11,131 nucleotides of DNA from Oscillospiraceae bacterium. Its GTDB lineage: Bacteria; Bacillota; Clostridia; Oscillospirales; Acutalibacteraceae. Below are positions 5,727-11,131 of the stretch, in pieces; position 1 is the first letter of the stretch, and each line of letters begins with the position of its first letter. A program made the translations under genes and the position numbers. The DNA lies in NCBI GenBank assembly GCA_902796535.1, contig CADBPL010000071.1, positions 1-11,131 of the forward strand. Reading direction: 5' to 3'. The notes beneath the pieces are model-generated. The model was given only the letters and a program-made list of their open reading frames with translations. It was not told the DNA's origin and ran no database searches.

Positions 5727-7031
5727 TCAGTTTTCCATGTTCGGATTGAGCTTCTGCATGGTCACTTTTTCGTTGATGCTGCTCTCGAATTTGGGCTGAT
5801 AGTAGTTTTCATACTGCGAATCAAACGTTCCGTCAGCATGGCTGACAATGGAGGTGCAGCCGCGCTGCGAGCCGTTGACGGCAATATCGCGGTAGGCCAG
5901 ATAATCGACGGCGCCGCAGTAGGACAGGCGAACGCCCTTGTATTCAAAGGAGAAATTGTTGTAATGGTCGTGCGCGCAGAAAACGCCCGTGGTGGATTTT
6001 TCGGCGAGGACGGTTTCAAACAGCGCGTCTTCCTTTTCGCTGCAGCCGATCATCTCGTCCTTTTCGCCCACCGTGCCGTAAATGTGCTTGACGTCGGCGG
6101 TGTCTTTATAGCCGTTGTCGGCATATTCGCGGAACAGGGTGTGGTATTCCATGAGCGGAATATGCAAAAACAGCAGGCTTTTGGCGTTGCCGTATTGCTG
6201 CGTGAGCTTTTTGGTTTCGGCTTCGCTCAGGTTCAGGTTGGCGATGGCCTGCTGATTGGCCGCGTTCATTTTTTTGAGCTGGCCCTTATACCAGTCGACC
6301 TGATTCTGGTGAATGTTGTCATACTTCCAGAAAATGCCGAAGATGTCGTAGCCGGTGTAGGCGTGGCTGTCGAGGAGGTAGAGGGTCTGCGTGATGATGC
6401 CCTGCGAGTTTTTCACGTTGATGGCATAGTTGCCGTAGCCGTCCACCTCTTTGGGGCCGACTTCAAACAGGCAGTGCGGATACAGGCCGGTGTCGCTGTA
6501 AATCATGGAAATTTTGGTGCGGTTGCCCAGCGAATAAATCTCGGTGTCGTGGTTGCCGAAGCAGACGCACCAGTAAACGCCTAATTTTTCCATCATGGAG
6601 CACAGCGCGTGAGCGGGGCGGATGTTGTTGATCGTGCCGGCCAGATGCGGCACGGGGAAGGCGATATCGCCCGTGAAAACGACCAGATCGGGCTTTTCGG
6701 CCGCGATCATGGACGCCACGCACGTGAGCGCCTTCATATCCTTGCGCAGGGATAAAAAGCCGCCGCCAATATGAAGGTCGGCGATTTCCAGCACGTGAAA
6801 ATCGTTATCGGTGGTGAAGGTGGTGCAGCCGGTGTCACGGTCGCGCGTGGGCTTGAGCTGATTGGAATAGGAAATGGGCGAAAAGCTCTTGGCGTAAGTC
6901 ATCAGCTTGGTGTTGGAGACTACGTTGAGCGCCGCGCACGCGCCGACGCCAAGCAGCAGCACCACCAGCACCGCAATGAAAATGTTGCGCGCCGTGCGTC
7001 TTTTCTGCCGTTTTGTTTTTGGTTTTGCCAT
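5727..7031 (-). CDS. Membrane-anchored metallophosphoesterase (calcineurin-like)
   Basis: A 434-residue protein with a very basic start (KPKTKRQKRRTAR) and one hydrophobic segment (about residues 17-37), so the catalytic domain is probably outside the membrane. The binuclear-metal motifs are complete and in order: ADLHIG (D85, H87), TGDI (D122), GNHD (N160, H161), FLHIP (H290) and CAHDHYN (H354, H356). This is a purple-acid-phosphatase/calcineurin-type fold that hydrolyses phosphomono- or diesters. A strong AGGAGG site seven bases before the ATG supports the start at 7031. It follows the GH88-like gene after 52 bases and precedes the phosphodiesterase gene by 2. A cluster of N- and Q-rich residues around 252-285 forms a likely helical insert between the metal motifs. 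The substrate cannot be read from the sequence; an envelope phosphodiester is a reasonable guess. Confidence 0.9.
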   Translation of the reverse strand: MAKPKTKRQKRRTARNIFIAVLVVLLLGVGACAALNVVSNTKLMTYAKSFSPISYSNQLKPTRDRDTGCTTFTTDNDFHVLEIADLHIGGGFLSLRKDMKALTCVASMIAAEKPDLVVFTGDIAFPVPHLAGTINNIRPAHALCSMMEKLGVYWCVCFGNHDTEIYSLGNRTKISMIYSDTGLYPHCLFEVGPKEVDGYGNYAINVKNSQGIITQTLYLLDSHAYTGYDIFGIFWKYDNIHQNQVDWYKGQLKKMNAANQQAIANLNLSEAETKKLTQQYGNAKSLLFLHIPLMEYHTLFREYADNGYKDTADVKHIYGTVGEKDEMIGCSEKEDALFETVLAEKSTTGVFCAHDHYNNFSFEYKGVRLSYCGAVDYLAYRDIAVNGSQRGCTSIVSHADGTFDSQYENYYQPKFESSINEKVTMQKLNPNMEN

Positions 7032-7083
7032 GATCGATCCTCCTGTTTCTTTTCTTTCTTTCTTTTACCCCTTGGGGATTCGT

Positions 7084-8187
7084 TCATTTGCCGATGCGCA
7101 GCGCAAAGCCCTGCGCAAAGGGGAGCGGTTCAAAGCGGCGGGAATAAATGCCCTCGCCCATGGTGTCGCCCTGCGCAAAATCGACCTCGCCGCTGCGGCG
7201 CGTGAAGCGCATGACGTATTGCCTGCCGCGTTCGGCGGCCTGCGGCTGCCCGGCGCGCGCCAGGAACCAGCTGAGCACGGCGGTGGCGGAACAATCGTTG
7301 CGCGCATGGGCGCCGAGGATGCAGCTGAAGCTGCCGCTTTTGTTTTGCAGCTTCAGCAGTGCCGCCGCATAGCGCTCGATGCGCTGCCAAAGCACCGCGG
7401 CATACTCGTTTTTATCTTTTAACAGGTCATAGCATTCCGCCAGCGCGATGGCGTACCAACCGCAGCCGCGCCCCCAGCCGTAAACGCCAAGCGGCGCATG
7501 GCTGTGCGCGTCAAAGCAGTGCACGGGCATTCCGCTCAGCGGGTGAATGCCGAATTCGTCAAATTCGTCAAGCTGACGCATGGCCAGCGCCAGCGTTTTT
7601 TCATCACCGTAAAGCAGGGCGTAGAGCGTGAGGAACGGGCAGGCCATGCCCAGCGTGTCCACAAAGCGGTGATCGAGCCCGGGGCGGTAGGGCAGGGTGC
7701 CTTCTCCGGCGAGCGAAAGCATTTCGGCGGCGTATTTCTGCGCGGCCTGCTTCACCGCCGGGTCTTCGGCATAACCGTTTTTGAGCAGCGCGTAAAGCAG
7801 CATGGCGTTGCCCACGGTGTAGGGCGCGTTCGCCGTGTCGCTCCGGTCAAAAAACGCTCGGGTCAGCTCCCTTGCTTCGGGCCGATGCTCCAGCCCCAGC
7901 AGCAGGCTCGCCTGCTGCCAGCAAGCAAAATGGCGGTTGTAATATTTGCCCTGCAGCCGCGGCACAATGGTGTAATGCATTTCATCGGTCACGGGCAGCG
8001 GCGGCATTTTTTTGAGCCACTGCAGCGCCTTTTTTTCGGCGGCGCTTCGCCACGCGGCTTCATCGGAAAAGCTCCCGATGCCAAGGCGCCTGACGTAGGT
8101 GATCAGCCATGGCACAAAATCGCAGCCGAACACGATCAGGCTGCCCAGCGCGATCACGCCGAGCAAAACGAGCAAAAAAAGTTCCAT
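7084..8187 (-). CDS. GH88/GH105-like glycoside hydrolase with an N-terminal membrane segment
   Basis: A 367-residue protein with one N-terminal hydrophobic helix (about residues 3-21) and a six-hairpin alpha/alpha-barrel-type domain. The pattern RFVDTLGMACPFL (174-186) resembles the VDTLFM..PFL block of unsaturated glucuronyl/rhamnogalacturonyl hydrolases, where the Asp (here D177) is catalytic. GWGRGCGWYAIAL (237-249) is a second typical block. Such enzymes remove unsaturated uronic acids from oligosaccharides by hydration. The residue before the helix is acidic (E2), whereas RR follows it at 33-34; by the positive-inside rule the catalytic domain would face the cytoplasm. The ATG has a GGAG site six bases away and lies 12 bases after the glycosyltransferase stop. 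The fold call is good; the exact substrate is unknown and the domain could be a divergent non-uronic-acid member. Confidence 0.8.
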   Translation of the reverse strand: MELFLLVLLGVIALGSLIVFGCDFVPWLITYVRRLGIGSFSDEAAWRSAAEKKALQWLKKMPPLPVTDEMHYTIVPRLQGKYYNRHFACWQQASLLLGLEHRPEARELTRAFFDRSDTANAPYTVGNAMLLYALLKNGYAEDPAVKQAAQKYAAEMLSLAGEGTLPYRPGLDHRFVDTLGMACPFLTLYALLYGDEKTLALAMRQLDEFDEFGIHPLSGMPVHCFDAHSHAPLGVYGWGRGCGWYAIALAECYDLLKDKNEYAAVLWQRIERYAAALLKLQNKSGSFSCILGAHARNDCSATAVLSWFLARAGQPQAAERGRQYVMRFTRRSGEVDFAQGDTMGEGIYSRRFEPLPFAQGFALRIGK

Positions 8188-8199
8188 GTTTTTTCTCCG

Positions 8200-9393
8200 T
8201 TATCCTTCGAGCAGAGCGTAGAATTTTTGCAGCTCCTCTTCGTTGCCGACCTTTTCGTTTTTTAAGTTTTCGCTCAGCGTTTTGCAAAGCGTTTCATCGG
8301 CGAGAAGCGCTTCGATTTTGGCGGCGATATCCGCGCCGTCCATTTCGGCAAGCAGCGCGGTTTTGCCGTCGGTCAGCTGATCGAACACGGTCGAAAACTT
8401 TGTGGCGACGATGGGTCTGGCAAAGCATTTGGTTTCATCCAGCGCAATGGATTTGCCCTCATACCGCGAGGGCTGCACGTAAACGTCGCAGTGGGCGATG
8501 TAGGGATAGGGGTTGGGGCGTTCGCCCAGCAGCACAAAACAGTCGGTCAGATTTTTTTCGGCGATCGCGCGTTCGAGCTTTTCCTTCAGTTCGCCCGCGC
8601 CGATGCAGAACCAGCAAAACGCCACGCCGTCGCGCTTCATTTTTTCGGCGGCGTCCAGCGCCAGCTCGTAGCCCTTTTGCGGGTTCAGCCGCCCGATGGT
8701 GAGCAGCTTTTTTGCAGCGGTTTTTTCAAATTCCGGCGGCGTTTGCTGCGCCTGTTTTTGCAAAACGGCGGGCGAAATAATGTTTTCGACCACACAGATT
8801 TTGGCGGCGGCTTCGGGGAATTGCTGCGCGAGCACGTTGGCGCATTCGGGCGAGACGGTGACGAAACGATCCAGCTTTTCCACAAACGGGCGATCCAGCT
8901 CCGCCGACAGCCCCAGCTTGACGTAATCGTTATGGATGTAGCCGACCCTGATTTTCGCGTTGACGTGATCGGCCGCAAAATAATTCGGGTTGCCCTCGAG
9001 GTAGCCGACAGCCGCGTCGTAAACCGGCAGATCGCCGGGCAGCGCGCGCCTGAGAAAACGCCACGCCCGCGCGTCGGCCTGCAGCAGGTTATCGCCGAAG
9101 CGGCGCAGGGTTCGGGTGTAGCGCACCCGGTCGAGCAGCAGCCCGAACCGCCCGCGCCGCAGCAGCGCCTTCACGCTTGCGGAAAAGGGCAGCGTAAAAT
9201 CGGCAAAATCGCGGCTGTGCGGCAGCAGGTTGACCTCGGCGGGCAGCCGGTCAAAAAACAGCCCGGCGCGCTTGAACAAAAACAGATCCACGTCGAACCG
9301 GTCGTAATCCAGCAGAGAAAGCAGGGTGAGCAGGCTGCGCTCGGCGCCGCCGCTGTCCATGGATGAGAGAACAAAAAGCAGTTTTTTCTTCAC
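8200..9393 (-). CDS. GT4-type glycosyltransferase
   Basis: A 397-residue cytoplasmic GT-B enzyme. The N-terminal domain opens with LLFVLSSMDSGGAERSL (GGAER at 15-19, typical of GT4). The C-terminal donor domain begins with LLTIGRLNPQKGYELAL (230-246) and ends its sugar-nucleotide site with the EX7E pair E312/E320 in YEGKSIALDE. It should transfer a sugar from a nucleotide donor to a lipid-linked or surface glycan acceptor; the donor is not predictable. The start is GTG at 9393, reading KKKLLFVL, with an AAAGGA-type site about ten bases upstream. It is the first gene after a good promoter (9509-9481), with an 80-base leader containing a GC-rich hairpin (9417-9431). The hydrolase gene follows after 12 bases. 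Confidence 0.92.
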   Translation of the reverse strand: MKKKLLFVLSSMDSGGAERSLLTLLSLLDYDRFDVDLFLFKRAGLFFDRLPAEVNLLPHSRDFADFTLPFSASVKALLRRGRFGLLLDRVRYTRTLRRFGDNLLQADARAWRFLRRALPGDLPVYDAAVGYLEGNPNYFAADHVNAKIRVGYIHNDYVKLGLSAELDRPFVEKLDRFVTVSPECANVLAQQFPEAAAKICVVENIISPAVLQKQAQQTPPEFEKTAAKKLLTIGRLNPQKGYELALDAAEKMKRDGVAFCWFCIGAGELKEKLERAIAEKNLTDCFVLLGERPNPYPYIAHCDVYVQPSRYEGKSIALDETKCFARPIVATKFSTVFDQLTDGKTALLAEMDGADIAAKIEALLADETLCKTLSENLKNEKVGNEEELQKFYALLEG

Positions 9394-9480
9394 CGTTGCC
9401 CGTCCTTTCCCGCTCGCGGCCGCCCCGGCCGGAACCGTTTTTTTCTTTTCTTCGTTTGATAATCAGGAACCTATTTGTTT

Positions 9481-9509
9481 ATCATACCATCTTTTGCGCC
9501 GCTTGACAA
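9481..9509 (-). promoter_or_regulatory. Sigma-A-type promoter of the glycosyltransferase gene row
   Basis: On the minus strand TTGTCA (9509-9504) is separated by 17 bases from TATGAT (9486-9481). Both boxes are one base from consensus and the spacing is ideal. Transcription would start near 9474, about 80 bases before the GTG start. It lies just after the terminator of the preceding two-gene unit, which supports a real transcription boundary. Confidence 0.75.
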
Positions 9510-9527
9510 GAAAAAAAAGAAGATTCC

Positions 9528-9574
9528 AAAAAAAGGGCGCGCCGCTGCGGGGCCAAGCCCTGAGCCGCACGCCC
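9528..9574 (-). terminator. Strong intrinsic terminator after the 104-residue protein gene
   Basis: On the minus strand GGGCGTGC (9574-9567) pairs with GCGCGCCC (9542-9535), allowing one G-U pair, with an inner GGGC/GCCC hairpin. Seven Ts follow at once (9534-9528). It closes the Ntn hydrolase and small-protein transcript. Confidence 0.85.
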
Positions 9575-9599
9575 AAAATGCCGTTGAACCGTTTTGCTT

Positions 9600-9914
9600 T
9601 CAGTCTTTGATGCGATAGCCGTCTTTGAACCGAACCTTGCCCAGGAACGGGATTTTGGCCATGCCGCTGAAGGAGGAATCCGTAAAGGTCACGGTCATGT
9701 CGACCTCTTTGGCGATCATCGGCACCAGCACGCGGATCTTGAGCGTGTCGGTTCCTTCCTCCTGCACGTCGACCACTTCATATTCCGGCACGTCAAAGCC
9801 GTCAAGGGTCAGATCAAAATGATAAAGCCCGTTGTTGTCGGTGATGTTGATAACGACCTTGCCGCTGTAAAACAGGCTGTTGATGTCGCAGCCCCATTTA
9901 CCTAAACCGATCAT
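9600..9914 (-). CDS. Conserved-looking 104-residue protein of unknown function
   Basis: I do not recognise this family. The protein has no signal peptide or membrane helix. It is rich in alternating hydrophobic and polar residues, for example KVVINITD (19-26), YHFDLTLDGF (31-40), LKIRVLVP (58-65) and VDMTVTFTDSSFSG (71-84), which suggests a small beta-sandwich or barrel. The N-terminus (MIGLGKWGCDINSLFYSG) and the C-terminal segment KIPFLGKVRFKDG look like designed strand-turn elements. An AAGGAG site lies eight bases before the ATG. The gene follows the Ntn hydrolase gene after 51 bases with no terminator between them, so the two are probably co-transcribed. Function is unknown; it may bind a hydrophobic ligand, but that is only a guess from strand content. 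Confidence 0.8.
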   Translation of the reverse strand: MIGLGKWGCDINSLFYSGKVVINITDNNGLYHFDLTLDGFDVPEYEVVDVQEEGTDTLKIRVLVPMIAKEVDMTVTFTDSSFSGMAKIPFLGKVRFKDGYRIKD

Positions 9915-9965
9915 TGGGAAATCTCCTTTTTAAAAAATATTCATCTGAAAAAAAATCAACCGAAA

Positions 9966-11072
9966 TCAGTGCTCGCTCACCCAGGTATCCGCCTGGATCG
10001 AAACGCGGTAGGCGTGGCGGAAATTTTCGTGGTTGTAGAACAGCGCCATTTTGGATTTGGGGGAATAGACCCAGCTCCATACCGTTATATGCGGCGTGTC
10101 GCCCGTTTGTTCATAGTTCTTTTGCGCCACGGTCTCCATGACGGCGGCCACTTCGCTGCCCTCCATCACCTTGCCTTTGAATTTTTCAAGAGCGTCAAAA
10201 CGCGCGTGGGATTGCTTGCCCCCGTTTTTGCCCTTTTCGGCGGCAAGATAGTGGTTGGTCACGATCGGCGTTTCGGTCACGATTAGCTTGTTTTTCACAT
10301 ATTCCACCGCCACGCTTTTGCCGCTGGCGTCGGCAATGGCGAAATGGTGCGCAAAGTCGACCGAAGAGTGCATATCGTATTGCCGGAGCAGCTCAATGGC
10401 CTCGTCCACCGTTGCGGCGCGGTCAAGCAGCAGGCGTATCGCGGTGGTGGTGGTCAGGTCGGGCTTGTCGCTTTTCTGGTTGGTTTTTTCCTTGTCGCCC
10501 GCCATTAAGTCGGCCACGATCAGGCCTTTTTCGTTCATGCCGTCCAGCGGCACATAAATGGCGGCAATGGCCTTGAACCGGTCAAGCATGGAATTGTTCG
10601 GCTTGTAATCCTCGCCGAAGCCCAAAAAGTCCATGCAGCAGGCGGAAACGGAAGCGTAGCCGTTTTTCGGCTGCGTGCGCACAAGCAGCACGGTGCTCTC
10701 TTCCCAGTCATAGTTGCGGCCGTACAGCGGTTCGCCCACCTTGTTTCGGGTGCCGAAGAAGGAGCAGCCGAACGGCGCGGTGTTCAAATTGCCCTGATAG
10801 GTATAGTGCCCGTGCGTCAGGTAGCTGGCAATGAACCGGCCGACGCCATCGTCGGCATCGGCGCCGCCCTCCGCCAAAAACTGATCAAACCCGTAATCGC
10901 CTTTGAATTCAAGGCTGTAAAGGTTCGATTCCAGCCACGTAACGGAACGCGCCGCCATCACGAAGCGCCCAAAGCTGATCCAAAGCGCGCCGAGACCGAT
11001 CAAAAGGAGCGTCAGAATCACAACAAGTGAAATGACGGTGGATTTTTTCGGTTTGCCGCGGGTTTTTTTCAT
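9966..11072 (-). CDS. Membrane-anchored choloylglycine hydrolase-like Ntn (linear amide) hydrolase
   Basis: From the ATG at 11072 the product has 368 residues. A lysine-rich start and a hydrophobic helix (about residues 11-32) anchor it, probably with the enzyme domain outside. The Ntn signature FGCSFFGTRN...LYGRNYDW is clear: C103 is the likely nucleophile, and R119 and D122 have the same offsets (+16, +19) as Arg18 and Asp21 after Cys2 in bile salt hydrolases. Asn180 (MNEKG), Asn273 (VTNHY) and Arg291 (HARFD) fit the remaining active-site set. The family cleaves non-peptide amide bonds (conjugated bile acids, penicillin V, N-acyl amines). The Cys is preceded by Gly and a 102-residue leader, so self-cleavage at G102/C103 is expected. 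A longer TTG start at 11084 is possible, but AGGGGG would abut it; that site lies 12 bases before the ATG. A C45-type acyltransferase is the alternative. Confidence 0.85.
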   Translation of the reverse strand: MKKTRGKPKKSTVISLVVILTLLLIGLGALWISFGRFVMAARSVTWLESNLYSLEFKGDYGFDQFLAEGGADADDGVGRFIASYLTHGHYTYQGNLNTAPFGCSFFGTRNKVGEPLYGRNYDWEESTVLLVRTQPKNGYASVSACCMDFLGFGEDYKPNNSMLDRFKAIAAIYVPLDGMNEKGLIVADLMAGDKEKTNQKSDKPDLTTTTAIRLLLDRAATVDEAIELLRQYDMHSSVDFAHHFAIADASGKSVAVEYVKNKLIVTETPIVTNHYLAAEKGKNGGKQSHARFDALEKFKGKVMEGSEVAAVMETVAQKNYEQTGDTPHITVWSWVYSPKSKMALFYNHENFRHAYRVSIQADTWVSEH

Positions 11073-11084
11073 GGTATCGTTCAA

Positions 11085-11090
11085 CCCCCT
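11085..11090 (-). promoter_or_regulatory. Ribosome site that decides the Ntn hydrolase start
   Basis: AGGGGG on the minus strand directly touches a TTG at 11084-11082 and lies 12 bases before the ATG at 11072-11070. The zero spacing argues against the TTG, so the ATG is preferred even though its spacing is somewhat long. Confidence 0.5.
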
Positions 11091-11131
11091 GTCAGGTCGA
11101 TTATTTCGGATACGTTCAAAGAAGAAAGGAT

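Noticed and set aside
9417..9444. GC hairpin followed by a T-run on the plus strand
   Set aside because: No plus-strand transcript ends here. On the coding strand it is just a GC-rich hairpin after an A-rich stretch in the glycosyltransferase leader, without a T-run.
9503..9508. Perfect TTGACA on the plus strand
   Set aside because: No -10 box lies 16-18 bases downstream and no plus-strand gene follows. The complementary strand carries the convincing TTGTCA/TATGAT promoter.

Overview
The window looks like chromosomal DNA of a GC-rich, gut-type Firmicute, most likely an Oscillospirales/Ruminococcaceae relative. This rests on protein style, strong AGGAGG-type ribosome sites, sampled GC of 63-65% in coding DNA (4141-4200, 8041-8100), and the small palindromic repeats at the left end. 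The genus cannot be fixed from the sequence. Every convincing gene lies on the minus strand, so transcription runs from right to left.

Layout in transcription order. (1) 11072-9600: a membrane-anchored Ntn hydrolase of the choloylglycine hydrolase-like group, then a 104-residue protein I do not recognise, closed by a strong intrinsic terminator (9528-9574). (2) A good sigma-A-type promoter (TTGTCA, 17 bp, TATGAT; 9509-9481) starts a long tight gene row: GT4 glycosyltransferase, membrane-tethered GH88/GH105-like hydrolase, membrane-anchored metallophosphoesterase, alkaline-phosphatase-superfamily phosphodiesterase, HI0933/BaiN-type flavoprotein. (3) A type II restriction-modification pair of the EcoRV family (3614-1867). 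(4) A MATE efflux transporter (1829-477). (5) 1-476 has no credible gene. It holds three different palindromic repeat elements, an orphan plus-strand terminator, and a heptanucleotide tandem array that runs into the end of the MATE gene.

The first five genes of the long row suggest handling of an envelope or extracellular glycan or phosphodiester, but no substrate can be read from the sequence. The restriction-modification pair is much richer in A+T (30% and 35% GC in two sampled 60-base blocks) and looks like a horizontally acquired cassette inserted between the flavoprotein and MATE genes in the same orientation.

The main points of interest are: the EcoRV-like enzyme keeps the catalytic residues and the base-reading loop, so GATATC specificity can be predicted; the nuclease gene comes first and overlaps the methyltransferase gene by 4 bp, with no controller gene but a possible internal methyltransferase promoter; the methyltransferase ends in a QMTLF motif resembling a sliding-clamp-binding peptide; and the heptamer array supplies the stop codon of the MATE gene. 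I did not find a clearly new multi-gene system.
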